From Streptomyces katrae (GTDB lineage: Bacteria > Actinomycetota > Actinomycetes > Streptomycetales > Streptomycetaceae): DNA of 29,175 bases. A program made the position numbers and the translations under genes. The stretch is taken from NCBI RefSeq assembly GCF_000966975.1, contig NZ_JZWV01000079.1, forward strand, positions 1-29,175, read 5' to 3'. Under the pieces are notes generated by a model. The model had not been told where the DNA came from and searched no databases. It saw nothing but the letters and a program-made list of their open reading frames with translations. Below are positions 8,074-16,293 of this stretch, in pieces. Positions within the stretch are counted from its first letter, which is position 1. Each line of letters begins with the position of its first letter.

Positions 8074-10821
8074 CTACAGCCAGGTGCCGGAGCGGCGGAC
8101 GTACCAGGTCTTCACCAGCTGGGTCAGCGTGCAGTACGCCAGCAGTACGCCGGCCAGCCAGGGGAAGTAGCCCGCCGGGAGGGCGGTGAAGCCCAGGGCG
8201 GGTGCCAGCGGCGAGAAGGGCAGCCAGAGCCCGGTCAGCACCGCCAGGACGGTCATCACCATCACCGGCCAGGAGGCGCGGGACTGGAGGAAGGGGACCT
8301 TGCGGGTCCGGATCATGTGGACGACGAGGGTCTGCGAGAGCAGGCCCTCGACGAACCAGCCGGTCTGGAACAGCGAGGCCTCGCCCACGGTGTTGGCGGC
8401 GAACACGTTCCACATCACCACGAACATCGTGATGTCGAAGACCGAGCTGACCGGGCCGATCGTCACCATGAAGCGGAAGATGCCCTTGGCGTCCCAGTTC
8501 CTCGGCTTGCGCAGGTACTCCTCGTCCATCCGGTCCCAGGGCGTGGCCAGCTGGGCGATGTCGTAGACCAGGTTCTGCACCAGCAGCATGATCGCGAGCA
8601 TCGGCTGGAAGGGGATGAAGGCGCTCGCCACCAGGACCGAGAAGACGTTGCCGAAGTTCGACGAGGCCGTCATCTTGATGTACTTGATCGTGTTGCCGAA
8701 GGTGGTGCGGCCCTGCACCACGCCCTGCTCCAGGACGGTCAGGTCCTTCTCCAGCAGGATGATGTCCGCCGACTCCTTGGCGATGTCCACGGCCGTGTCG
8801 ACGGAGATGCCGACGTCGGCGTCCCGCAGCGCGGCCGCGTCGTTGATGCCGTCCCCGAGGAAGCCGACCGTGCGGCCGTCCGCCTGCAGGGCCCGGACGA
8901 TCCGGGCCTTCTGGACGGGGTTGACCTTGGCGAAGACCGTCGTACGGGCGGCCAGCGCACGCAGCCGCGTGTCGTCGAGGGCGTCCACCTCGGCGCCGGG
9001 GACCACGCGGCCCACCTCGATGCCGACGTCCGCGCAGACCCGGGCCGCGACCAGCTCGTTGTCGCCGGTGACCACCTTGACCGCGATGCCCTTGTCGGCC
9101 AGGGCCTGCAGGGCCCGGGCGGCGGAGGCCTTCGGCGGGTCGAGGAAGGCGAGGAAGCCGACCAGGGTCAGCCGGTCCTCGTCCGCGACGCCGTAGGTGT
9201 CGCGCGGGGCGGCGATCCGGCGGGTGGCCACGGCCAGGACCCGCAGGCCGGCCCGGTTGTTGTCCTCGGCGATGGCGGTGACGCGCCGGCGCAGCTCCCC
9301 GGTGAGTTCGACGGTCTCACCCCGGTCCCTCATGTGGGTGCAGAGCTCCAGGACCTCCTCGACCGCACCCTTGGTGATCATCACGTGCTCGGAGCGGCCG
9401 GGGCCGGAGGCCATCGAGTTGCGGTTGAGGACCACGGACATCCGCCGTCGGGCGAAGTCGAAGGGGATCTCGTCGACCATCGTGAAACGTGCGTCGACGA
9501 CAACCTCCTCGGCCTCGTTCACCCGGTCGATGACCGCCTGGTCCAGCAGGTTGCGCAGGCCCGTCTGGAAGTGCGCGTTCAGGTAGCCGTACTCCAGGAC
9601 CTCGCCGTCCTCGTCTCCGTGCACGTCGAGGTAGCGGTCCAGGACGATCCGGTCCTCGGTGAGGGTGCCGGTCTTGTCCGTGCAGAGCACGTCCATGGCG
9701 CCGAGGTTCTGGATGGCGTTGAGGCGCTTGACGACCACCTTGCGCCTGGCCATGGCCACCGCGCCGCGCGCCAGGTTGGCCGAGACGACCATCGGCAGCA
9801 TCTCCGGGGTCAGGCCGACCGCGACGGCGACACCGAACAGGAAGGCCTCTTGCCAGTCGCCCTTGGTCAGGCCGTTGATCATGAAGACGACCGGGACCAT
9901 CACCAGCATGAAGCGGATCAGCAGGAGGCTGACCTTGCGCACTCCGGTGTCGAAGTTGGTCTGCGGGCGCTCGCCGACGAGGGTGCCGGCCATGGAGCCG
10001 AACCAGGTGTCGGAGCCGGTCGCGACGACCACGCCGGTGGCGGTGCCGGAGGTGACCGAGGTGCCCATCAGGCAGAGGTTGTCGGCCTCCACCGGGTCGG
10101 TGGTCTCGTGCCGGCCCAGGTCCTCCGAGCTGGAGGTCCCCCCAGCGGAGCGAGGGGGAGTGTCCGCCTTGGCCACCGGCAACGACTCGCCGGACAGGGC
10201 CGCCTGGCTGACCATCAGGTCCTTGGAGGTGAGCAGCCGCAGGTCGGCGGGGATCAGGTCTCCTGCGGCCAGCCGGACCAGGTCGCCCGGGACCACCTGG
10301 TCCATCGGGATCTCCAGCGTGGTCGGGACGGAGCCGCTGCCGGCCCGGCGCTGGACCGCGCAGGTGGTGGTGACGAGCTTCTTCAGGGCGTCGGCGGCGC
10401 GCCCGGAGCGGTACTCCTGCCAGAACCGCAGCAGCCCGCTGACCGTCACCATCACGGAGAGGATCAGGACGCCGGGGTCCTTCGGGTCCTGCCAGAACAT
10501 CACGGCGGCCAGGAAGACCAGGACGCCGATGAAGGGGTTCCAGAACGCCTTCGCGAGCTGCGCCGTCCAGTGCGGCGCGCGCTCCTGGGCGACGACGTTG
10601 GGGCCGTGCAGTCCGAGGCGGCGCACGGCCTCGCCGTGGGTGAGGCCGCCGCGGGAGGTGTCGGTCTCCTGGAGGACCTCTACGGCGGGGCGGGCGCTGA
10701 TGTCCGCGAGGCGCTCGCCGACGAGGCGGGTCGCGGCCTCCAGCTCGGCGGCCTTGCGCTCGCGGCGGGTCCGGCCCGGCGGTGCGAGCTTGGCCGGGGT
10801 ACGGGGGGTGAGCATGGTCAT
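8074..10821 (-). CDS. mgtA: magnesium-translocating P-type ATPase (MgtA/MgtB, P3B)
   Basis: ATP-driven Mg2+ importer of the cytoplasmic membrane, 915 residues, the usual MgtA length. ATG 10821 is preceded by GGGAGGT at 7-base spacing; an in-frame start at 10872 has no such support. Key motifs are the actuator loop LSGESLPV, the membrane signature GLTPEMLPM that marks the Mg subclass, phosphorylated Asp382 in DKTGTLTED, KGAVEEVL in the nucleotide-binding domain, and GDGINDAAALRDADVG in the hinge. About ten membrane helices are expected. Residues about 221-231 (TPPRSAGGTSS) look like an in-frame insert derived from a palindromic repeat (10129-10161), in a loop before the DNLCLMGT segment. The gene stands alone, convergent with ngcG and divergent from rok7B7. 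A long leader with a small ORF and hairpins (10941-11127) precedes it. Confidence 0.95.
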   Translation of the reverse strand: MTMLTPRTPAKLAPPGRTRRERKAAELEAATRLVGERLADISARPAVEVLQETDTSRGGLTHGEAVRRLGLHGPNVVAQERAPHWTAQLAKAFWNPFIGVLVFLAAVMFWQDPKDPGVLILSVMVTVSGLLRFWQEYRSGRAADALKKLVTTTCAVQRRAGSGSVPTTLEIPMDQVVPGDLVRLAAGDLIPADLRLLTSKDLMVSQAALSGESLPVAKADTPPRSAGGTSSSEDLGRHETTDPVEADNLCLMGTSVTSGTATGVVVATGSDTWFGSMAGTLVGERPQTNFDTGVRKVSLLLIRFMLVMVPVVFMINGLTKGDWQEAFLFGVAVAVGLTPEMLPMVVSANLARGAVAMARRKVVVKRLNAIQNLGAMDVLCTDKTGTLTEDRIVLDRYLDVHGDEDGEVLEYGYLNAHFQTGLRNLLDQAVIDRVNEAEEVVVDARFTMVDEIPFDFARRRMSVVLNRNSMASGPGRSEHVMITKGAVEEVLELCTHMRDRGETVELTGELRRRVTAIAEDNNRAGLRVLAVATRRIAAPRDTYGVADEDRLTLVGFLAFLDPPKASAARALQALADKGIAVKVVTGDNELVAARVCADVGIEVGRVVPGAEVDALDDTRLRALAARTTVFAKVNPVQKARIVRALQADGRTVGFLGDGINDAAALRDADVGISVDTAVDIAKESADIILLEKDLTVLEQGVVQGRTTFGNTIKYIKMTASSNFGNVFSVLVASAFIPFQPMLAIMLLVQNLVYDIAQLATPWDRMDEEYLRKPRNWDAKGIFRFMVTIGPVSSVFDITMFVVMWNVFAANTVGEASLFQTGWFVEGLLSQTLVVHMIRTRKVPFLQSRASWPVMVMTVLAVLTGLWLPFSPLAPALGFTALPAGYFPWLAGVLLAYCTLTQLVKTWYVRRSGTWL
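10129..10161. repeat. small palindromic repeat inserted in the mgtA coding sequence
   Basis: TCCCCC (10137-10142) and GGGGGA (10154-10159) flank an 11-base loop (CAGCGGAGCGA). GC-rich elements of this form recur in Streptomyces intergenic DNA, as I recall. Read on the minus strand in frame, this copy encodes TPPRSAGGTSS within MgtA, and the reading frame is preserved. Confidence 0.6.
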
Positions 10822-10940
10822 GACGAATACCTCCCTCCACCGCGTCCGGGCAGCGCGTGGCCGCGCGGTCACGTGGAGTGGTCATGGTGCGGCGCGGGGC
10901 GGCACGGGCCGCCACGGGGTGCGCCGTGGGCATGGATGAC

Positions 10941-10969
10941 GTATGCCTGACAGGAGAGTCAGGACATAC
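10941..10969 (-). promoter_or_regulatory. hairpin in the mgtA leader, distal stem
   Basis: On the minus strand GTATG-t-CCTGAC (10969-10958) pairs with GTCAGG-CATAC (10951-10941) around a 6-base loop, giving an 11-bp stem with one bulge. It lies about 120 bases before the mgtA start and after a pyrimidine-rich tract (10998-10971). It has no U-tract, so it looks like a folding element rather than a terminator. Confidence 0.6.
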
Positions 10970-10989
10970 GGAAAGAAGAAGAAAGTGAT

Positions 10990-11015
10990 GAAAAGGAGCG
11001 TTCCGTAGCGGAACG
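10990..11015 (-). terminator. attenuator-like hairpin after the mgtA leader ORF
   Basis: On the minus strand CGTTCCG (11015-11009), loop CTA, CGGAACG (11005-10999) form a perfect 7-bp stem followed by CTCCTTTTC. It starts one base after the leader ORF stop at 11017. A ribosome at the end of the ORF would therefore cover the stem. The U-tract is short, so termination strength is uncertain; the pyrimidine-rich RNA that follows might also favour Rho loading. Confidence 0.5.
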
Positions 11016-11016
11016 G

Positions 11017-11058
11017 TCAGCCGACGAGAGCGCGGCGAAGACTTCGATCGGGACTCAT
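11017..11058 (-). CDS. 13-residue leader peptide upstream of mgtA
   Basis: ATG 11058 to TGA 11017 encodes MSPDRSLRRALVG. The ribosome site AGGAGGTG (11072-11065) is a near-perfect anti-16S match at 6-base spacing, stronger than that of most genes in the window. The ORF sits about 200 bases before mgtA, between upstream hairpins and an attenuator-like hairpin. The position recalls enterobacterial MgtL, a short peptide whose translation controls mgtA transcription. The only sequence likeness is an M-x-P-D start and an Arg pair, which may be chance. Translation and regulatory role are inferred. Confidence 0.5.
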   Translation of the reverse strand: MSPDRSLRRALVG

Positions 11059-11078
11059 CCCGAACACCTCCTCGCGTC

Positions 11079-11127
11079 GCGCCGTCAGTACGCGGCGCCA
11101 GGTCCGGCCTGAAGGCCGCAGAGGACC
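11079..11127 (-). promoter_or_regulatory. upstream hairpins of the mgtA leader
   Basis: On the minus strand GGTCC/GGACC (11127-11123 with 11105-11101) encloses GGCCT/AGGCC (11117-11106). A second stem follows, GCGCCG/CGGCGC (11098-11093 with 11084-11079), just before the leader-peptide ribosome site. The transcript must start upstream of about 11130. I found no convincing -35/-10 pair, though the segment 11135-11180 is relatively AT-rich. The sequence does not obviously match an M-box; I cannot fold it reliably by eye. Confidence 0.4.
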
Positions 11128-11213
11128 GGCGCCTCAGCGACCGTAACACGATCTCGGAGGGGTGGTGTTCATCCTTTTGGTCATCCGTGTCCGTTTCGGC
11201 ATGTGTCCGGCCC

Positions 11214-11242
11214 TTGACGCCAGACGGGCCAAACGCTCGACT
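11214..11242 (+). promoter_or_regulatory. candidate rok7B7 promoter
   Basis: TTGACG (11214-11219), a 17-bp spacer and TCGACT (11237-11242) form a reasonable vegetative promoter. Two short hairpins lie in the leader, GAGAC/GTCTC at 11261-11276 and CGACGG/CCGTCG at 11309-11324. Their role is unknown. Confidence 0.4.
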
Positions 11243-11257
11243 TAAGGTTCACAAGTT
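11240..11257. promoter_or_regulatory. candidate ROK-regulator operator upstream of rok7B7
   Basis: ACTTAAGGTTCACAAGTT has dyad ends (ACTT/AAGT). It shares TTAAGG-TTCAC and a following TTG with the xylF upstream region at 12587-12604. It covers the predicted transcription start of rok7B7, so autoregulation is plausible. The binding protein is inferred. Confidence 0.4.
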
Positions 11258-11348
11258 GGAGAGACGCCGGGGTCTCGGAGCACGCAGCCGCGACGACCGG
11301 CCGGGGGGCGACGGCTGGCCGTCGCTTATGGGCAGGAGTGGATGAGTC

Positions 11349-12563
11349 GTGCAGACTCCCGGATCGCAGTCCTCACTGCATCGCGCGAATCTCGAGCGGG
11401 TCGTGCGGGCGGTGCGCCTCGCGGGTTCGCTGACCCAGGCGGAGATCGCCCGTACCACCGGACTGTCGGCGGCCACGGTCTCCAACATCGTCCGTGAGCT
11501 CAAGGAGGGCGGGACCGTCGAGGTCACCGACACCTCGGCCGGCGGCCGGCGGGCGCGCAGCGTCTCGCTCAGCGGGGACGCGGGCATCGTGATCGGAGTG
11601 GACTTCGGCCACACCCATCTGAGGGTGGCCGTCGGCAACCTCGCCCACCAGGTGCTGGCCGAGGAGTCCGAGCCGCTGGACGTGGACGCCTCCTGGGTGG
11701 ACGGCTTCGACCGGGCGGAAGCGCTGGTCGGACGGCTGGTCCAGCAGGTGGGCGTGGCCCGTGACAAGGTCATCGGCGTCGGGCTCGGGGTCCCGGGGCC
11801 CATCGACGTGGAGTCCGGGACCCTGGGCTCCACCGCGATCCTGCCGGGCTGGGCGGGGATCAATCCGCGCCAGGAGCTCTCCCAGCGCCTGGGCGTGCCC
11901 GTCTACGTGGACAACGACGCGAACCTCGGCGCGCTGGGCGAGCTGGTGTGGGGGAGCGGACGCGGGGTCAGGGACCTGGCCTACATCAAGGTGGCGAGCG
12001 GTGTGGGCGCCGGCCTGGTGATCAACGGCCAGATCTACCGGGGTCCGGGCGGCACCGCCGGGGAGATCGGGCACATCACCCTGGACGAGTCGGGCCCGGT
12101 CTGCCGCTGCGGCAACCGGGGCTGCCTGGAGACCTTCGCCGCCGCCCGCTACGTGCTGCCCCTGCTCCAGGGCAGCCACGGGCCGGAGCTGACGATGGAG
12201 AAGGTGGTCGAGCTGGCCCGGGAGGGTGACCCGGGCTGCCGCCGGGTCATCAGCGACGTGGGCCGGCACGTCGGCAGCGGCGTGGCCAGCCTCTGCAACC
12301 TGCTGAACCCGAGCCGGATCGTCCTCGGCGGCTCGCTCGCGGACGCCGGGGAGCTGGTCCTGGCGCCCATCCGGGAATCCGTGGGGCGGTACGCGATCCC
12401 CAGCGCGGCCCGGCAGCTGTCCGTGCTGACGGGGTCCCTGGGCGGCCGGGCGGAGGTACTCGGCGCACTCGCTCTGGTACTCAGTGAAATGGGCGATTCG
12501 ACGCTTTTGGCAGAAAATGGAATGGGAGTGCGCGCCCCAGCCGCCCTGTCTTCATTTAGATAA
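11349..12563 (+). CDS. rok7B7: ROK-family transcriptional regulator Rok7B7
   Basis: 404 residues. Residues about 10-60 form a winged HTH of MarR/ROK-repressor type (SLTQAEIARTTGLSAATVSNIV). The rest is a ROK sugar-kinase-like fold: an IGVDFGHTHLRVA phosphate-binding segment, the VYVDNDANLGALGE motif, and the zinc signature His242 with C252-R-C254-GNRG-C259. Start GTG 11349 follows AGGAG (11334-11338) at 10 bases. An ATG at 11342 is out of frame. In S. coelicolor the orthologue sits immediately upstream of xylFGH, represses xylose uptake genes and affects antibiotic production and carbon control (recalled, not checked). Here it likewise lies upstream of xylF, and a short hairpin separates the two genes. 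The inducing ligand is not evident from the sequence. Confidence 0.88.
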   Translation: MQTPGSQSSLHRANLERVVRAVRLAGSLTQAEIARTTGLSAATVSNIVRELKEGGTVEVTDTSAGGRRARSVSLSGDAGIVIGVDFGHTHLRVAVGNLAHQVLAEESEPLDVDASWVDGFDRAEALVGRLVQQVGVARDKVIGVGLGVPGPIDVESGTLGSTAILPGWAGINPRQELSQRLGVPVYVDNDANLGALGELVWGSGRGVRDLAYIKVASGVGAGLVINGQIYRGPGGTAGEIGHITLDESGPVCRCGNRGCLETFAAARYVLPLLQGSHGPELTMEKVVELAREGDPGCRRVISDVGRHVGSGVASLCNLLNPSRIVLGGSLADAGELVLAPIRESVGRYAIPSAARQLSVLTGSLGGRAEVLGALALVLSEMGDSTLLAENGMGVRAPAALSSFR

Positions 12564-12577
12564 CGGATGACTCCGTT
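12562..12577 (+). terminator. weak hairpin at the end of rok7B7
   Basis: AACGGA (12562-12567) pairs with TCCGTT (12572-12577) around TGAC, overlapping the stop codon. There is only a modest T content afterwards (GTCATCTCGTT), so it may be a weak terminator or a pause structure. Confidence 0.35.
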
Positions 12578-12586
12578 GTCATCTCG

Positions 12587-12654
12587 TTAAGGATTCACTC
12601 CTTGACGGCAAACTCGCGGCCGGGGTTGACTCACATCCACCTCGGCCGCAGCGT
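12587..12654 (+). promoter_or_regulatory. xylF upstream control region
   Basis: It contains TTAAGGATTCACTCCTTG (12587-12604), matching the rok7B7 upstream motif with one extra base. Possible promoter boxes are TTGACG (12602-12607) with TTGACT (12626-12631), or TTGACT as -35 with CAGCGT (12649-12654) at 17 bp. The second choice gives a leader of about 20 bases. The shared motif suggests Rok7B7 controls both genes. Confidence 0.45.
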
Positions 12655-12681
12655 TGCGGCCTCGTCAGGGAGGTTCACTTC

Positions 12682-13800
12682 ATGAACACGCGTATGCGCA
12701 GAGCCGCCGTTGTCGTAGCCGCCGGCGCCATGGCCGTTTCGCTTGCCGCCTGTGGCAGCGCCAAGGAGGCGGGGGGCGGGGAGAAGAAGCCCTCGGGTTC
12801 CGCGGCCGCCGGTGACGCGATCAAGGTCGGTCTGCTCCTGCCGGAGAACCAGACCGCGCGCTACGAGAAGTTCGACAAGCCGCTGATCGAGAAGAAGATC
12901 GCCGATCTCACGGGCGGCAAGGCGCAGGTGGTCTACGCCAACGCCAAGCAGGACGCGACCACGCAGAACTCCCAGGTCGACACGATGATCACCAACAAGG
13001 TGAACGTCCTGATCGTCGACGCCGTGGACGCCAAGGCCATCGCGGGCTCGGTCAAGAAGGCCAAGGACGCCGGCATCCCGGTCGTCGCCTACGACCGCCT
13101 GGCGGAGGGCCCGATCGACGGCTACACCTCCTTCGACAACGAAGAGGTCGGCAAGGTGCAGGGCAAGGCCCTGCTGGAGGCCCTGGGCGACAAGGCCAAG
13201 GACGGCCAGATCGTCATGATGAACGGCTCCGTCACCGACCCGAACGCCGCGCTGTTCAAGAAGGGCGCGCACTCCGTCCTGGACGGCAAGGTGAACATCG
13301 GCAAGGAGTACGACACCAAGGAGTGGAAGCCGGAGAACGCCAACACCAACATGGCGGGCGCCCTCTCCGCGCTCGGCAAGGACAAGGTGATCGGCGTCTA
13401 CTCCGCCAACGACGGCATGGCCGGCGGCATCATCACCGCCCTGAAGGCCGCCGGTCTGAACCCCCTGCCCCCCGTCACCGGCCAGGACGCCGAACTCGCC
13501 GGTGTCCAGCGCATCGTCGCGGGTGAGCAGTTCATGAGCGTCTACAAGCCGTACGCCCCCGAGGCCGCGGCCGCCGCCGAGATGGCCGTCGCCCTCGCCC
13601 AGGGCAAGAAGGCCGACGACATCATCAACAACAAGGTCGACAGCCCCACCACCAAGGGCGTCCCCTCCGTGCTGATCCCCGTCGTCTCGCTGACCAAGAG
13701 CAACATCAAGGACACCGTCGTCAAGGACGGCGTCTACACGGTCGACGAGATCTGCACCGACAAGTACGCGGCCGCCTGCGCCGCCATCGGCCTCAAGTAA
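12682..13800 (+). CDS. xylF: xylose ABC transporter, substrate-binding lipoprotein
   Basis: 372 residues. A type II lipoprotein signal (MNTRMRRAAV start, lipobox SLAAC with Cys24) is followed by a periplasmic-binding fold of the LacI/ribose type (Peripla_BP_4). Visible marks include KVGLLLPENQTARYEKFDKP, the Asn/Asp-rich ligand region VVAYDRLAEGPIDGYTSFDN, and GVYSANDGMAGGIITALKAAG near the hinge. The ribosome site GGGAGGT (12668-12674) fixes ATG 12682. It sits directly after rok7B7 and before xylG and xylH. The substrate is taken as D-xylose from resemblance to XylF and from the context; other pentoses cannot be excluded. A large hairpin after the gene (13843-13894) may protect the message 3' end or lower expression of xylGH, as is usual for a binding protein needed in excess. 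Confidence 0.85.
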   Translation: MNTRMRRAAVVVAAGAMAVSLAACGSAKEAGGGEKKPSGSAAAGDAIKVGLLLPENQTARYEKFDKPLIEKKIADLTGGKAQVVYANAKQDATTQNSQVDTMITNKVNVLIVDAVDAKAIAGSVKKAKDAGIPVVAYDRLAEGPIDGYTSFDNEEVGKVQGKALLEALGDKAKDGQIVMMNGSVTDPNAALFKKGAHSVLDGKVNIGKEYDTKEWKPENANTNMAGALSALGKDKVIGVYSANDGMAGGIITALKAAGLNPLPPVTGQDAELAGVQRIVAGEQFMSVYKPYAPEAAAAAEMAVALAQGKKADDIINNKVDSPTTKGVPSVLIPVVSLTKSNIKDTVVKDGVYTVDEICTDKYAAACAAIGLK

Positions 13801-13842
13801 GGCCCCCGTCGCCTCCCTCGCGGAGAAGCGGCCCCCCCCGCC

Positions 13843-13894
13843 CTGCCCGGCGCCCCGCCCCTCATGCCCCCGCCACCCGCGGGGCGCCGGGCAG
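13843..13894 (+). terminator. strong intercistronic hairpin between xylF and xylG
   Basis: CTGCCCGGCGCCCCGC (13843-13858) pairs perfectly over 16 bp with 13879-13894, leaving a 20-base loop. No U-tract follows, so it is either a partial terminator or a stabiliser of the xylF message end. Confidence 0.7.
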
Positions 13895-13903
13895 AAACGT
13901 TTC
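13894..13903. promoter_or_regulatory. GAAACGTTTC palindrome upstream of xylG
   Basis: A perfect 10-bp palindrome of LacI-family operator type (central CG), touching the right arm of the intercistronic hairpin. It is followed by a T-rich stretch (CTTTTTTGC near 13926-13934). It might be an operator for an internal xylG promoter. No LacI-type regulator is encoded nearby. Confidence 0.4.
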
Positions 13904-13975
13904 ACCTTTCGCTTGTCGTATCCTGCTTTTTTGCACGACATCCCCGCCGGTCAGGCGGCGAAGGAGATGGTTCAT

Positions 13976-14751
13976 GTGTCCGCTGCGCCCGTGCTGGCGT
14001 TGCGAGGGGTCTCGAAGCGGTTCGGCGCCGTCCAGGCCCTGACCGACGTAGAACTCGAGATCCACTCCGGTGAGGTGGTCGCCCTGGTCGGCGACAACGG
14101 CGCCGGCAAGTCCACGCTGGTCAAGACGATCGCCGGCGTGCACCCCATCGATGACGGAGTCATCGAGTGGGAGGGCCGTCCGGTCTCCATCGGCAAGCCC
14201 CACGACGCCCAGAACCTCGGCATCGCGACCGTCTACCAGGACCTCGCGCTGTGCGACAACATCGACGTCGTCGGCAACCTCTTCCTGGGCCGCGAGCTCA
14301 AGCGCTACGGCGTGCTCGACGAGGTGGAGATGGAGCGCCGCGCCCGCGAGCTCCTCACCACCCTGTCCATCCGGATCCCCAGCGTCCGGATCCCCATCGC
14401 CTCCCTCTCGGGCGGCCAGCGCCAGACCGTGGCGATCGCCCGCTCGATGCTCGGCGAGCCCAAGCTCGTCATCCTCGACGAGCCCACCGCCGCCCTCGGC
14501 GTCGAGCAGACCGCCCAGGTCCTCGACCTGGTCGAGCGGCTGCGCGAGCGCGGCCACGCCGTCATCCTCATCAGCCACAACATGGCCGACGTGAAGGCCG
14601 TGGCCGACAAGGTGGCCGTGCTGCGGCTGGGCCGCAACAACGGCGTCTTCAACGTCGCCGACACCTCGCAGGAAGAGATCATCTCCGCCATCACCGGGGC
14701 CACGGACAACGCCGTGACCCGCCGGGCGGCCCGCACCGGGGAGGCCCGCAA

Positions 14752-14755
<4 letters not shown>
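13976..14755 (+). CDS. xylG: sugar ABC transporter ATP-binding protein XylG (single domain)
   Basis: Cytoplasmic ATPase of 259 residues energising xylose import. Walker A GDNGAGKST starts at residue 39, the ABC signature LSGGQ is at 144-148, Walker B LVILDEPTAALG has Asp168 and Glu169, and the switch His lies in LISHNMADV. Start GTG 13976 is chosen because AAGGAG (13961-13966) is 9 bases upstream; an in-frame ATG at 13967 directly abuts that site. Many ribose/xylose ATPases carry two fused ABC domains of about 500 residues. This one has a single domain, so it should act as a homodimer. Its stop overlaps the xylH start (GTGA, 14752-14755), implying coupled translation. Confidence 0.88.
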
Positions 14756-16040
<1,285 letters not shown>

Positions 16041-16078
16041 CCGCGCGCCCGGGGCGTCACCCGGACGGTAAGACCCGT

Positions 16079-16120
16079 CACAGTGCCCGGTGCCACTCCG
16101 TGTGGCACCGGGCACCTGTG
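16079..16120 (+). terminator. terminator hairpin after xylH
   Basis: TGCCCGGTGCCAC (16084-16096) pairs with GTGGCACCGGGCA (16102-16114) around TCCGT. The stem is extended by CACAG/CTGTG (16079-16083 with 16116-16120). There is no U-tract, which is common for Streptomyces terminators. Confidence 0.75.
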
Positions 16121-16253
16121 CGTACATCTGTACGGAGGGATGTGCGGTCATACGTCCGTTTGGGAGGTGTGATTCCCCCACGGGGTGTACAGGTATGACA
16201 AAGGACGTGCCCCTCCCGGTACCGCCCGATGATTCCGCCCGCGAGCGGAACAT

Positions 16254-16259
16254 TAGACT
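16254..16259 (+). promoter_or_regulatory. candidate -10 box of dxs
   Basis: TAGACT matches the HrdB -10 consensus and lies about 35 bases before GTG 16294. The -35 at the right spacing (near 16230-16236) is weak. The rest of 16121-16253 shows no gene. Confidence 0.4.
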
Positions 16260-16293
16260 CGACAGACCAGCCAGCAACTGCAAGGAGGCACGG

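Noticed and set aside
8317..10950. 877-residue forward frame opposite mgtA
   Set aside because: Shadow of the P-type ATPase; no family motif.
11079..11127. M-box riboswitch upstream of mgtA
   Set aside because: I could not recognise the M-box core; the stems here are short local hairpins around a small ORF. A covariance search would settle it.
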